A stretch of 64,000 nucleotides of DNA from Pedobacter sp. BAL39 (GCF_000170795.1 NZ_ABCM01000005.1:62001-126000); one strand, 5' to 3'. Counted from the stretch's first letter, positions 17,258 to 26,658 are shown. Program-made: numbers and translations. Notes: generated by a model from the sequence alone, not told the origin.

Positions 17258-18336
17258 TTTTTCTTCGAGTTATCTCGCAACAGTACTGGATATCCCGCAG
17301 ACAATTTCTGCTTCACTCTTTTGACCTTTTTAGAGAATAATCCTTTCGCAGCTTCCAGACCAGCACCTGCAACCTGCGTTCCGATGCTTTGATCCATACT
17401 TAAAAACTGCATACTGCGGATGGCATCATCGGCACCGCCATTGACGGCATCAATAAGCAAAGCCTCTGGTGCATTGAGTCCGATCATACCGTCACGTTTA
17501 TCAAAAACAGTTAAACTCACCGGAATAATCTGATTTCCCAAACGGATGTTTTTGATCTCCAAACTGATACGCTGGTTGGAAAAGTTTGCAAGGCCAAATA
17601 TGGAATGACCTTTAGGGATGCGCTGCCCGTTCAGTACAATGGTATCGAGCAAACGAAGTTCGATCACCGAACCCTCGACGGCCTTTACATTTCCTGCAAT
17701 TTCTGCGGGAATGGCCTTGAACAAGGTGTCGGGTACACCACTGGAAGATTTAACATGCTGCTGCCTAACCAGATCGGGATTTTGGATAGCCAATATTTTA
17801 TCCATCATTGAATTGAGCTGGTACATTTCCGGATCATCACCACCGGAAGAAGCCTGCATATTTTTCATCAGCGCTTCCAGCTTCGCAACATCTGCGCTCA
17901 TTGCCGGATCAGCGGCAGCACGGGTATTAGTTGCACCAGGGCTATAGGCAGGAGTAATCGGCTTTGCGTTTACCTGTGCATTGATCTGCGCAAGTTTTGC
18001 TTGAATTGCCAGTTCGCTTGGATCAGGGCTGAAACCGCTGCCAACACCCGCTAGTTCCGAGCTTTCGCCAGTAGTTAAACCGTGCTTGATCAGATCAGCC
18101 GAGTCCTTTTGTGCCTGGCTATATAAGCTCATTTTGTCTACGGGTTTTTCATTTTTAAAATCTGCATCTGGCAGAACCATGTTTAAGCCTTTGCTGACCG
18201 AGGCCTCTGCCGCAGGCGGTTTAGAGCCACCACCTAATGACCAGAAGGCCATTGTCATAAACGGCAGGATCAGTAATGGCAGCACCATCAAAAATTTACG
18301 TCGCTTTAAAAAAGCGGGAGAATGTGTTGTATTCAT
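17254..18336 (-). CDS. traM: Conjugative transfer protein TraM (VirB10-like)
   Basis: The protein begins with a cytoplasmic basic segment (LKRRKF), one membrane helix at about 15-32, then a long Ala/Pro/Ser linker and a C-terminal beta-rich domain containing GSVIELRLLDTIVLNGQRIPKG and SLEIKNIRLGNQIIPV. This is the plan of the Bacteroides conjugative-transposon TraM family, a VirB10/TrbI-like channel component spanning the envelope. Length (360) is in the lower part of the family's range. It lies 69 bases after the TraL-like gene and is coupled to the 351-residue gene by a four-base overlap. Confidence 0.85.
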   Translation of the reverse strand: MNTTHSPAFLKRRKFLMVLPLLILPFMTMAFWSLGGGSKPPAAEASVSKGLNMVLPDADFKNEKPVDKMSLYSQAQKDSADLIKHGLTTGESSELAGVGSGFSPDPSELAIQAKLAQINAQVNAKPITPAYSPGATNTRAAADPAMSADVAKLEALMKNMQASSGGDDPEMYQLNSMMDKILAIQNPDLVRQQHVKSSSGVPDTLFKAIPAEIAGNVKAVEGSVIELRLLDTIVLNGQRIPKGHSIFGLANFSNQRISLEIKNIRLGNQIIPVSLTVFDKRDGMIGLNAPEALLIDAVNGGADDAIRSMQFLSMDQSIGTQVAGAGLEAAKGLFSKKVKRVKQKLSAGYPVLLRDNSKKK

Positions 18337-18405
18337 AAGCTATATGATTTTTAGTGTTGTTTTTATTTTGTTAATTGGAACTAAAGCTGCCTTCGGCGGT
18401 AATTA

Positions 18406-18630
18406 CTAAATGGATATAATGATTAAATAAATGCAAATGCCGCCCACGCCCAAGCAGAACAGGATCAGTAGCACCATCCACCGAAAGGGAGAATAGGAGC
18501 TTGTCCGCTCATTGAGCCATCCGGCAATTCTTGATTGCTGGCGCAGGATGTAGCTCGCCAGTTTTCCCCTCAGTGTATCAGCAGACGGAGAAATGCTCTG
18601 CTTTTTACTGCGGAATAGTCTCATTGCCAT
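18406..18630 (-). CDS. Small membrane protein at the TraL position, 74 aa
   Basis: A basic N-terminal half (RSKKQ; LRGKLASYILRQQSRIAGWLNER) is followed by one membrane helix near the C-terminus (about 52-73). The gene overlaps the traK stop by 26 bases and sits between traK and traM, the place of traL in Bacteroides-type conjugative elements. Small traL products are poorly conserved in sequence, so the name rests on position, size and the single membrane helix. The start could also be the second methionine (residue 3). Confidence 0.65.
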   Translation of the reverse strand: MAMRLFRSKKQSISPSADTLRGKLASYILRQQSRIAGWLNERTSSYSPFRWMVLLILFCLGVGGICIYLIIISI

Positions 18631-19243
18631 AGGATTTAGGTTCGTCCCTGTTTTCCAGAATTTCCCAGCCCTGTATCAAAAAGCCATGCGGGTTATCATC
18701 GGTCTGGGTTTTCAAGTCCCGGACTTGTCCCTTGGTAACCAGCTTACGAATTGCGGTACTACTGGAACGAACCAGTCGCTGGGTACCATAGGTCGTAAAG
18801 GAATACGGATAAACATCAATATTCAGCACCGTACTGTCCACTTCGATTTCCTGGGAAATGCTTGCCGAGATCAGGTTGTTGTAATAGCCGCTTTCCAGCA
18901 GATTATCATATTGTTTTTTCGCTGAGAGATCAGCTAAGAAAAGCGATTTGGAAACACTGGCTTTAATGGCCTTGTCATCGGGGCTCAGGTTAAAAAAGTA
19001 CTGGTGAAAGGTTTTGATGTGGTCACGGAGCTGCACAGGCAAGTTGGTTTTCTTATCAGAAGCCAATGCTTGTAATACTTTGCCGTTATACAGGATGTAG
19101 ATTTTCCCATCCTTCTCAGCCGACAGCTGGCACCATTTGTACAAACCAAAGCATATCGTAAAAGTATTGGCCAGTATCAGCAGGTAGCTGAACAGCTTGA
19201 TGTGCCGGAATGCGGTATCTATATTTTTGAGTTGTGTAAACAT
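18605..19243 (-). CDS. traK: Conjugative transfer protein TraK (VirB8-like)
   Basis: The N-terminus FTQLKNIDTAFRHIK is the hallmark start of Bacteroides-type TraK, followed by one membrane helix (about 18-36, with ICFGLYKW) and a periplasmic domain containing DHIKTFHQYFFNLSPDD and a terminal beta region with YPYSFTTYGTQRLVR. The family resembles VirB8, an inner-membrane scaffold of the type IV secretion channel. Length (212) is normal for the family. It follows traJ by 12 bases and overlaps the TraL-like gene. Confidence 0.88.
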   Translation of the reverse strand: MFTQLKNIDTAFRHIKLFSYLLILANTFTICFGLYKWCQLSAEKDGKIYILYNGKVLQALASDKKTNLPVQLRDHIKTFHQYFFNLSPDDKAIKASVSKSLFLADLSAKKQYDNLLESGYYNNLISASISQEIEVDSTVLNIDVYPYSFTTYGTQRLVRSSSTAIRKLVTKGQVRDLKTQTDDNPHGFLIQGWEILENRDEPKSYGNETIPQ

Positions 19244-19255
19244 AGGCTTAATGGA

Positions 19256-20437
19256 TTAATCGTTGCTCTTAAGTTTATTCTTGAAATAGTCATTGCCTTC
19301 AGATGCGCTGCCACCTTTGGAATTGCGCATGGCATTTCCCATCGCATCGGCAGCCATACCAGCACCACCGGAAACCATTTTGGTTGATGTACTGGCACCA
19401 CCGATAACCAGCGAATTGACTTTTGACAAAATCGAGTTGCCGCCACCTGCATGTACAATGTAATTGGCAACCGTTGGTACAGAGAAGTAGCCAATAATGC
19501 CAATGATCAAAAAACATAAATACGCCGTATCGGTACTTGAAAAGAAAGTATCGCCCTGCTGACCATTCTGCGAAATGTCATAACGCAGCATATTTTCCTG
19601 CACTTTTCCGATGATGCTGCCAAAGATGTTGGCAATGGGCAACCATAGAAAAATATTGACATAGCGGGCAATCCACACCGTTAGCGTATGCTCAAAGCCA
19701 TCAAATACCGCAAAGGCAAATACCAATGGGCCGAGTATAGCTAGAATGATGAGATAAAATGTCCTGATCGTATTGATACACAGCGATGCTGCCGCATAAA
19801 CCACCTGCAAAACCTCGCTCATCCACTGCTTGATCGAATTACGAAAGTTGTAAGAAGCTTTCGCAATCGCAAAATCAATTCCGTGCGCCAGCCTGTCCAG
19901 CATTCCCTCGTCCTGCCTGTTAGGATCATCAGGATGCAGGTATTTATAGTACTTATCACTGTCACCAGTGCCGTCGGCACCGACATACATCTGGTACTGG
20001 TCGGTCTTTTTAATGGTATTCTCTTTTTGCTTCAGTAGTACCGCTATTGCCCGGTCGGAATTTTTCACCATTGCCGATGTAGCGGAAACGGTTGGCTGCA
20101 AAATGCCATTCATCAGGCCAATGACTGCCGGAAAAAGCAAGATCGCTAAGCCGAGCGCAAAAGGGCGCAGCAGCGGGTAAAAGTCTACCGCTTCAGCTTG
20201 CGCAATGTTCTTCCAGACACGGGAAGCAATATAAAACAGTGCGGCAAAACCCGCCAGACCACGGCCTACGCCGATTAGTCCGGAGCATAGCGGTATCATT
20301 TCCTTATACACCTGATCCAGGACCAGGTGCATACTTTTCATCTCGCCAGCCAAGCCCTGCCCAAAGGAAAATATTGGCGAGAACGTTAAAAGCATGGCCA
20401 TGACCACAAATAATGTGGCCTTAATAAATCTGTTCAT
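19256..20437 (-). CDS. traJ: Conjugative transfer protein TraJ (VirB6-like)
   Basis: The protein has an N-terminal hydrophobic signal-like segment (about 7-26) and several membrane helices, including stretches at roughly 50-70, 92-112, 220-245 and 305-325. The block GRGLAGFAALFYIASRVWKN with FYPLLRPFALGLAI is typical of the Bacteroides conjugative-transposon TraJ family, a VirB6-like polytopic inner-membrane component. The C-terminal 70 residues are glycine/serine-rich (GGASTSTKMVSGGAGM). Length (393) looks complete. It lies 9 bases after the TraI-like paralogue gene and 12 before traK. Confidence 0.88.
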   Translation of the reverse strand: MNRFIKATLFVVMAMLLTFSPIFSFGQGLAGEMKSMHLVLDQVYKEMIPLCSGLIGVGRGLAGFAALFYIASRVWKNIAQAEAVDFYPLLRPFALGLAILLFPAVIGLMNGILQPTVSATSAMVKNSDRAIAVLLKQKENTIKKTDQYQMYVGADGTGDSDKYYKYLHPDDPNRQDEGMLDRLAHGIDFAIAKASYNFRNSIKQWMSEVLQVVYAAASLCINTIRTFYLIILAILGPLVFAFAVFDGFEHTLTVWIARYVNIFLWLPIANIFGSIIGKVQENMLRYDISQNGQQGDTFFSSTDTAYLCFLIIGIIGYFSVPTVANYIVHAGGGNSILSKVNSLVIGGASTSTKMVSGGAGMAADAMGNAMRNSKGGSASEGNDYFKNKLKSND

Positions 20438-20446
20438 AATAATAGG

Positions 20447-21088
20447 TTAAGGGTTTGACTTAAACAGTTCTTGCATGGATGAAACCTCTTTCTGTTCCAT
20501 TGTCCGCTGCCTTGAAATACCAATGCCCTGGGCATTAAAGTGCCGCAGGAACAAAAGCTTGTCCTGCATATCTTCAAAAATCCGGTCTATTGCGGCCAGC
20601 CGATCATCGTCGGACATACGCAGTTCTCCGGCGGTAATCACCATTAACAGCGCTTCCAGATTTTGCAGGCTCTGCTTGTTAAGCTGCGAGTAAACCGAGG
20701 CCATATAATCCACTTCAGCGGTGATAAACTGCCCGCCGGACTTGAACCTGCTAAATGCTGCTTTATATTCGGATAGGATGTTGCCCTGCGTTTTGATGAT
20801 CCCTGCGATCTTATGGTATCTTCTCACTTCCGGGCTAACTGCCATCAGTCCATCAAGAAAAGTTTCATGCAAGGAGAAATTGCCTTTGGATATATCACGA
20901 ACGGCATTATAACCCTTACTGATAATCTGGTAGCCAGCTTTCATATCCTTCAGGATATTTTTAAACTGCGACAGTTTTTCCACGTTTAAAATCAACTGCT
21001 GTACCTCGGCGGACTGCGCTTTTACACGATTTGCCGAACATAAGACCAGCAGACCGAAGCAAAAAAAACTTAGCTTACTCAATTTCAT
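20447..21088 (-). CDS. TraI/TerB-like periplasmic conjugation protein, paralogue 2
   Basis: A signal peptide (residues 1-24, ending near VKAQS) precedes a helical domain with GYQIISKGYNAVRDISKGNFSLHETFLDGLMAVSPEVRR, very like the neighbouring 214-residue protein. Such proteins are often labelled TerB-family in Bacteroidota conjugative elements, although I see no tellurite-resistance evidence. The repeated GNFSLH signature, conserved among the paralogues, may mark an interaction surface. The start overlaps the preceding gene by 14 bases. It is probably a periplasmic pilus or channel component resembling VirB5, which is inference. Confidence 0.7.
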   Translation of the reverse strand: MKLSKLSFFCFGLLVLCSANRVKAQSAEVQQLILNVEKLSQFKNILKDMKAGYQIISKGYNAVRDISKGNFSLHETFLDGLMAVSPEVRRYHKIAGIIKTQGNILSEYKAAFSRFKSGGQFITAEVDYMASVYSQLNKQSLQNLEALLMVITAGELRMSDDDRLAAIDRIFEDMQDKLLFLRHFNAQGIGISRQRTMEQKEVSSMQELFKSNP

Positions 21089-21719
21089 ACCACCTCCTGA
21101 TCTGGTTAATGGATTCCTGTTCCCTATTCTTTTGACGGATCAGCATTCGCAGGTCGGTACTAAAGGAAAGTGCAAAATCATATTTATCCTGCATCGACAA
21201 CCGCAGTTTTTCGAGCCGACCCAAACGCTCGTTGTCTTTCATTTCCAGCTTACCGGATGTGATTATCAGAAACAATTCCTCCAGATCACTGGCACATTCA
21301 GCTAAAAGATTTGCCTTGACCAATGAAACGTACACCCAATCATTTGCATTCAGCTCCGATGCTTTCCAGCTTTTCAGCACGGAAATGATACCCAGGCCGC
21401 CGTTAACGATCTCAGCAACCGCTGCGCTGTTTTTAACAGCTGGGTTTACCGCAGCCAGTGATGCAAAGAAATTCCGGTGCAAACTGAATTCTCCATTAGT
21501 TATATCCTTAACCGCATGGATGCCACCGCCCACAATATCATAGCCTTTCTTTGCGTAGCCGATGTAAATCTGCAAGGCGGCGATCTGCTGTAACAGGTAT
21601 TTTTTCTGCGTTTTCTTCTGATTAAAAATCTCTCCCCAGGTCTGTGCCGAACCTGAAAAAGCCCAGAGGGATAATGCAACCAGCATTACCAGTCCGCATA
21701 GTTTCCTACTCAATCCCAT
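21075..21719 (-). CDS. TraI/TerB-like periplasmic conjugation protein, paralogue 1
   Basis: The protein has a signal peptide (1-25, hydrophobic LVMLVALSLWAFSGSAQ) and a helical domain with GYAKKGYDIVGGGIHAVKDI, then GEFSLHRNFFASLAAVNPAVK. It is clearly paralogous to the 213-residue protein encoded next. It overlaps genes at both ends by 14 bases (21075-21088 and 21706-21719), so three related genes are tightly coupled. The family is found between traG and traJ in Bacteroidota elements. Periplasmic location is supported by the signal peptide; the exact role in transfer is unknown. Confidence 0.7.
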   Translation of the reverse strand: MGLSRKLCGLVMLVALSLWAFSGSAQTWGEIFNQKKTQKKYLLQQIAALQIYIGYAKKGYDIVGGGIHAVKDITNGEFSLHRNFFASLAAVNPAVKNSAAVAEIVNGGLGIISVLKSWKASELNANDWVYVSLVKANLLAECASDLEELFLIITSGKLEMKDNERLGRLEKLRLSMQDKYDFALSFSTDLRMLIRQKNREQESINQIRRWYEIE

Positions 21720-22410
21720 ACAGTTTTTTAATGATGTTCAGATCACCCGCTTCTTTTGCCCTGGACAGGCTCAGTTTAATTTGGCGGGTATTGAACTGCT
21801 TCAAGTCAAAATAATTCTGGTCGATCTTCACCGCTACCTGCTCAATGATTTCTAGGCGTTTGGCATCATCCATCTGCACCTTGAACGAGTTGACGACTAA
21901 TAACAGTTGATCGATGTTTTTCAGACTGGCATCCAGAATCCCCTTAAAGACATCTTCCATGAAGCCAAGTTCATCCGGGCTGAAATGTTTGTCTTTGGCA
22001 AACAGGCTTTTGGCCTGCCTGTATTCTTCCACAATATCCGCCTGCCGCTGGGTAATGTCCCTGATCCGCTGGTAATAGGCGATGGCAGATTTGATCCTTG
22101 CCAGCTCGTCAAAGTATTTACCATACAGTTCCTTTTGGCGGGTCGTCCAATCGGCGATCTCTGTCAGCTTCAATTTAGACAAGGTATTTTCCAATACCTT
22201 TTGTGCATTTTGCAGCCAGATGGTCTGGTTCTGCAAACGCTGCACTTTCAGATCCAGCGCCTTGATCACCTTTTTAACACCTGCTTTAATCACTTCGGCA
22301 ATAGCGACCTGCGCTGAAACCTGTTTGGTGGGCATTGCTACCAGCAGTACCACCAAACTGAGTGGCATTACTACATAATATACCTTTGCTCTATTTATAA
22401 ATTCTCTCAT
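21706..22410 (-). CDS. traI: Conjugative transfer protein TraI
   Basis: An N-terminal hydrophobic segment (about 11-33, VMPLSLVVLLVAMPTKQVSAQ) is followed by a long helical domain with LQNQTIWLQNAQKVLENTLSKLKL and WTTRQKELYGKYFDEL. These blocks are characteristic of Bacteroides-type TraI, a periplasmic helical protein between traG and traJ. A WTTRQKELY-type core is usual for the family and length (234) is normal. It starts 13 bases after the lipoprotein gene ends and overlaps the next paralogue by 14 bases. Confidence 0.8.
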   Translation of the reverse strand: MREFINRAKVYYVVMPLSLVVLLVAMPTKQVSAQVAIAEVIKAGVKKVIKALDLKVQRLQNQTIWLQNAQKVLENTLSKLKLTEIADWTTRQKELYGKYFDELARIKSAIAYYQRIRDITQRQADIVEEYRQAKSLFAKDKHFSPDELGFMEDVFKGILDASLKNIDQLLLVVNSFKVQMDDAKRLEIIEQVAVKIDQNYFDLKQFNTRQIKLSLSRAKEAGDLNIIKKLYGIE

Positions 22411-22423
22411 AAGCTGCCCTCTT

Positions 22424-22804
22424 TTATGGTTTAACCTTATGGTATTCTCGCTGCATCAAAAGCAGGCTTCCTTTATCGGGAAAGAAACTGATCTTTTTGC
22501 CCTGGGCATCGATGATCAGCGTTTTAGTTTTCCCGTCAAACCTGCCGATATACTCGCGGATCTTTCGCTCAGATGGTTGAAGCTTCCCGTTCCTTACCGT
22601 CTGGAAAGCGGATTTTCTAATTACCTGGTAGTCTCCCTGATCGCCGTAAGGCATAATGACCAGCGTATCTTTGGAGATACTGTATTCACCGGATTCATAA
22701 CTGGCATAGGTGCCATCGATAGATGATTTAATGCTGTTTTCACAGGATGCGAAAAACAGCATTGCTGCAAAGCAGCCAAATAATATTGCTTTTATTCTTT
22801 TCAT
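22424..22804 (-). CDS. Small lipoprotein of the transfer operon, 126 aa
   Basis: The signal peptide ends in a lipobox (FFASC, Cys at 21), so this is a lipoprotein. The mature part has a repeated beta pattern (IDGTYASYESGEYSISKDTLVIM; YIGRFDGKTKTLIIDAQGKKI), suggesting a small beta-barrel or sandwich. It sits between traG and traI, where Bacteroidota elements often carry a lipoprotein that may help assemble or protect the channel, or cause entry exclusion. No family name can be given. It follows traG by 22 bases. Confidence 0.65.
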   Translation of the reverse strand: MKRIKAILFGCFAAMLFFASCENSIKSSIDGTYASYESGEYSISKDTLVIMPYGDQGDYQVIRKSAFQTVRNGKLQPSERKIREYIGRFDGKTKTLIIDAQGKKISFFPDKGSLLLMQREYHKVKP

Positions 22805-22826
22805 AAAATTTCAGAATTAAAATGAT

Positions 22827-24371
22827 TTACTGAGCCTTCTTCTGGCGAAGCTCTTCAGCCAGTATGGTAATTCCCTTTTCCATGCTGCCGTACTTTTCAG
22901 CATATTCCATGACGCGAAGCTTTTCGCTTTCCTCCGTCGTATAAGCCAAATACTCGGAAACTGACAGCTCGTTGCGGTATACGCTAAGCTTCTGCCCGCC
23001 CTGATCGATAAAGACCTCACGGTAATTTTTACCTTTCTCATTGGCCTTGTTGACCGATAAAAGCAGGGCTTTGGCCTTATCAGACAAACCCAGCGTCTCT
23101 TGCAGTTTGTCAAACTTGTTCATGAACTTGCGCATATCCAGCAGGATTTTGGTATCTGATAAATTGATCACTGTTTCCTTGATGATGGGCGAAGAAATCA
23201 AATCGTCCACCTCCTGGGTAATCAGTGCCGCGATCCCATTGAACTTACGAACCGTCTTAAAAAGGTATTTAATAAAATGGCTCATACCAGTCTTTGCAAT
23301 GGCGACCCATGCCTCATCGATTGCCAATATCTTGCGTTGCCCTTTTAGCTTGCGCATTTTGGAAATGAACATTTCCATGATGATGATCGTAACCACGGGA
23401 AACAAAACCTCATGCGAGCGGATGTTGTCCAGTTCAAAAACGATAAAGCGCTCATTCAGCAGGTCTAAATTCTCGGTAGCATTGAGCAGATAATCAAACT
23501 CGCCGCCCTTATAGTATGGGTTCAAAACATACAGCAGGTTACCCAGATCAAAATCCTTTTCCTTGACCTTGCCGTTTTCCATCACCTGCATATATTCCAG
23601 CATCAGAAAATCATAGAAGGAATTAAAGCCAGGAAAGACAGATGAGTTTTCTGCTAAATATTCATAGTACAGGGTGATAGCACCAGAGATCGCCACGTAT
23701 TCCGAGCGGCTGAAATGCTCACCGTCCCGTTTCCAGAGCGCCAAAAGCAGGGTTTTTAAACTCTCTTTCTTTTCAATATCCAGCACATCATCTGTACCAA
23801 TAAAAAAAGGATTGAATTTAATCGGGTTCTCTTCGGTATAGCTAAAGTAATAGCCACCTACCAGATCACAAAGCCCCTTATAACTGCCGCCAATGTCAAT
23901 GGTCACACAATGTGTTCCTTCATCGTAAAGTGTACGCAACATGTGGTTACAGGCCATTGACTTACCCGCGCCACTACCACCGCAGATGAACAGGTTCCGG
24001 TTGGTGACCACCCCCGTTTTCATTGGCTGATCGAATAAATCCACATACACAGGTCTGCCAAAACTCCGGTCACCAAAGCGGATGCCTGTACCATCAGACT
24101 TCGCATTACTTTCCATATTCAAAAAGCAGCTGGCCTGTTCTACAAAGGTGTCAAAAGTATCATTGACCGGAAAATCTGCGGCATTGCCTGGGATGCCTGC
24201 CCACCAGATTTGAGCTGCTCCGTCCGTTTCCTGTCTGGCCACCGCATCCATGCCAGCCAAAAGCTGCCGGATTTTCTGCCGTTCTGGTGTTATCCCTTTC
24301 TTTGGCAGTTGCAGTTTATAAGTGGGCTTATCTGGCGCTTTTTCCTTGATGGGTTTTGATCTTTGTCTCAT
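22827..24371 (-). CDS. traG: TraG-type VirB4-like ATPase, N-terminally truncated
   Basis: The 514 residues contain IWWAGIPGNAADFP and DTFDTFVEQASCF (55-83), RFGDRSFGRPVYVDLF (98-113), Walker A CGGSGAGKS (130-138), Walker B ILAIDEAW near 347 and LITQEVDDL near 375. All are hallmarks of Bacteroides TraG, the VirB4-like ATPase that powers the type IV channel. Typical TraG proteins are about 800 residues; here the N-terminal 250-300 residues are replaced by a short basic head (1-38). Only 130 bases separate this start from the divergent KAP gene, so the missing part is not nearby. The protein may be inactive or a specialised short form. Confidence 0.8.
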   Translation of the reverse strand: MRQRSKPIKEKAPDKPTYKLQLPKKGITPERQKIRQLLAGMDAVARQETDGAAQIWWAGIPGNAADFPVNDTFDTFVEQASCFLNMESNAKSDGTGIRFGDRSFGRPVYVDLFDQPMKTGVVTNRNLFICGGSGAGKSMACNHMLRTLYDEGTHCVTIDIGGSYKGLCDLVGGYYFSYTEENPIKFNPFFIGTDDVLDIEKKESLKTLLLALWKRDGEHFSRSEYVAISGAITLYYEYLAENSSVFPGFNSFYDFLMLEYMQVMENGKVKEKDFDLGNLLYVLNPYYKGGEFDYLLNATENLDLLNERFIVFELDNIRSHEVLFPVVTIIIMEMFISKMRKLKGQRKILAIDEAWVAIAKTGMSHFIKYLFKTVRKFNGIAALITQEVDDLISSPIIKETVINLSDTKILLDMRKFMNKFDKLQETLGLSDKAKALLLSVNKANEKGKNYREVFIDQGGQKLSVYRNELSVSEYLAYTTEESEKLRVMEYAEKYGSMEKGITILAEELRQKKAQ

Positions 24372-24468
24372 GGCAATTATTGTTTATGCCAAAGATTGAG
24401 GTTGAAATTTTTGGGCATTCCCCTGTTGGGAATGAAAGGGGAGTTAGCATTTATAGATGAGCTTAGAT

Positions 24469-24476
24469 TAATTTTG
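24469..24476 (+). promoter_or_regulatory. Predicted -7 promoter element for the KAP NTPase gene
   Basis: TAATTTTG is an exact match to the Bacteroidota TAnnTTTG element, 26 bases before the KAP start. The -33 element is weak (TTAG at 24444-24447). The predicted leader is about 20 bases. Confidence 0.5.
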
Positions 24477-24501
24477 TAATTTTATAACTTAACCTTACCA
24501 A

Positions 24502-26655
24502 ATGACACAGCAAACCACCACGATAGAAAACTATACGGCAGACCGTCCTGTAAAGGAAGCGAAAGAAGATAGATTTCAACGATACAATTTTTCCAAACGG
24601 ATTGCTGAAACCATAATTAACAGAAAAAGCAAGGAAAGCATAGTTTTTGGATTGTTTGGAGCATGGGGAGAAGGTAAGTCATCAGTATTGAACTTCATTG
24701 ATGAAGAATTAGCTAAAGATGATACAGTAATTAGAATAAATTTGAATCCATGGCGCTACAGCGATGAAGAAACCCTTTTAATGAGCTTTTTTAATAAGGT
24801 TGCCACCGCACTCGATAAACAACTGAAGACCAAAATAGAAAAAGTAGGCGGCCTTGTTAAAAAATATGGATCATCAGGGCGAATACTGGGATTCGACTTT
24901 TCAGGAATTGGTCAAGCAGTATCAGAGACAAAGCTTGAGGAATTTAAAGAGCGGGTCGATGAATTTCTAAATGAAAGCAGTAATAAGATCGTAATTACCA
25001 TAGATGATATAGATCGGTTAGACAAACAGGAAATATATACTCTATTCCGTTTAGTTAAGCTTACAGCAGATTTTTCAAATACAACTTACATATTGTCTTT
25101 TGACGAGGCGATGGTAGCGGCGGCTATTGGAGAGCGATTTGGTGCTGGTGATAAAAACTCGGGCATGAGTTTTTTAGAGAAAATAATTCAAATACCCTTA
25201 ACGATACCAAAAGCCCAGCCTGAAGCTTTGAAGAAGTTTTGCTTTGATATGATTAACAATGCCATTGATGCTGCAACAATTACTTTAACGGAAACAGAAG
25301 TACAACGGTTCGTTTATCAATTTAGCACCAATATTCTTCCTCGCCTGAACACGCCCCGTCTTGCTGTAAGATTTGGGAACTCACTTTCATTTTCTCTACC
25401 GCTTTTGAAGGGTGAAGCAAACATGGTTGATTTGATGCTAATAGAGGCACTTAAAATATTTTATCCAGATCATTATCAATTTATTAAATCAAATCCTGAT
25501 TATTTCATTGGTTCTTACACCAATTTCGGAATGGGTAATAATCAACAAAAAATAAAAGATATTAAAGTGAACTTAGATACTCTAGGTAAGGGTTTTAATA
25601 AAGTTGACCGTGCAAATATTTTAGATATAATTAGTAACCTGTTTCCGAATTTAGATACTGTTTACGATAACTTTCATTTTTCGGAAGAAAATAAGGACGA
25701 CTGGTATAGAGCAAAGCGTATTGTGGCTCCACAATATTTTGACAGATACTTTTCCTATGCTGTGGTTGAGGGTGATATATCGGACATCGAATTTGATCTT
25801 CTGTTAAAAAAGCTTGACAATTCTGCAGCCCAAGAGATTGCAAATCAAGTAAGGGATATAATTAGCCGAAGCTCTGCTGGTTCTCTTATTCAGAAACTTA
25901 GGACACACGAAACTAGTTTAAACTGGAAAGATAGTCAAACCATTGCAAAATCAATCTGCTTGGTTACTGACCTCTTTTCAAATAAAGGCGGCATGCTTGG
26001 TTATGGATACGACACTCAGGTGGGACAGGCTGCTATTTTCATTTATCAGCTTTTAAAAAACAATAAAGAGGAAAACATCTTTGAGTTTGCAAAGGAACTC
26101 ATGAACTATCCCCAAGATTTTGCGTTTGCATATAGTTTAAACAACTGGTTAAGAACGGGGGATCGTCCCGAAGATAAGTTGTTTGATTTAGCGCAATATC
26201 AGGAATTAGCTAAGATATTAACCGAACGAGCTGTAAAAGAAGCTGGCGATGAAACCATTTTTGAAAAATTTCCAGATCAAATACATTATCTAGTAGCAAC
26301 TTGGAAAGAGCGTGACAACGATAGTTTACAATTATACATTAAGCAATATCTTGATAGAGATAAAGGAGATGTTTTGAACTTACTTAAATCATTTGTTCCC
26401 GTACAAAGAACCAGTGGGCGGGAAGGAGAATTTAAGAGTGACATCAATAAAAGTCAATATGAATACATTGTATCCTATTTTGACAAACATGATTTACACA
26501 GGCGCCTATTGTTAAACTTCACGCTTGAAGAATTGGAATCGGAAGAACCTTTTTGGATTGATATGACCGAGCAAGATTTTACACCATTGAATATGTCAAG
26601 GCAGTTTCATAAGTGGTATAAAAAAGAAACGACGGATGTACCCTCAGAATCATAA
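24502..26655 (+). CDS. KAP-family P-loop NTPase, 717 aa
   Basis: Walker A FGAWGEGKSS (52-61) and Walker B VITIDDIDRL near 160-169 are the two diagnostic motifs of KAP NTPases; FDEAMVAAAIGERFG follows as in the family. I see no membrane insertion in the KAP domain, unlike some animal-type members. The C-terminal half is helical and unassigned. Bacterial KAP proteins occur in phage-defence and plasmid-maintenance loci (the F-plasmid PifA exclusion protein is one), so a defence role is plausible. It is divergent from traG and followed three bases later by the RteC-like gene. Confidence 0.8.
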   Translation: MTQQTTTIENYTADRPVKEAKEDRFQRYNFSKRIAETIINRKSKESIVFGLFGAWGEGKSSVLNFIDEELAKDDTVIRINLNPWRYSDEETLLMSFFNKVATALDKQLKTKIEKVGGLVKKYGSSGRILGFDFSGIGQAVSETKLEEFKERVDEFLNESSNKIVITIDDIDRLDKQEIYTLFRLVKLTADFSNTTYILSFDEAMVAAAIGERFGAGDKNSGMSFLEKIIQIPLTIPKAQPEALKKFCFDMINNAIDAATITLTETEVQRFVYQFSTNILPRLNTPRLAVRFGNSLSFSLPLLKGEANMVDLMLIEALKIFYPDHYQFIKSNPDYFIGSYTNFGMGNNQQKIKDIKVNLDTLGKGFNKVDRANILDIISNLFPNLDTVYDNFHFSEENKDDWYRAKRIVAPQYFDRYFSYAVVEGDISDIEFDLLLKKLDNSAAQEIANQVRDIISRSSAGSLIQKLRTHETSLNWKDSQTIAKSICLVTDLFSNKGGMLGYGYDTQVGQAAIFIYQLLKNNKEENIFEFAKELMNYPQDFAFAYSLNNWLRTGDRPEDKLFDLAQYQELAKILTERAVKEAGDETIFEKFPDQIHYLVATWKERDNDSLQLYIKQYLDRDKGDVLNLLKSFVPVQRTSGREGEFKSDINKSQYEYIVSYFDKHDLHRRLLLNFTLEELESEEPFWIDMTEQDFTPLNMSRQFHKWYKKETTDVPSES

Positions 26656-26658
26656 AGT

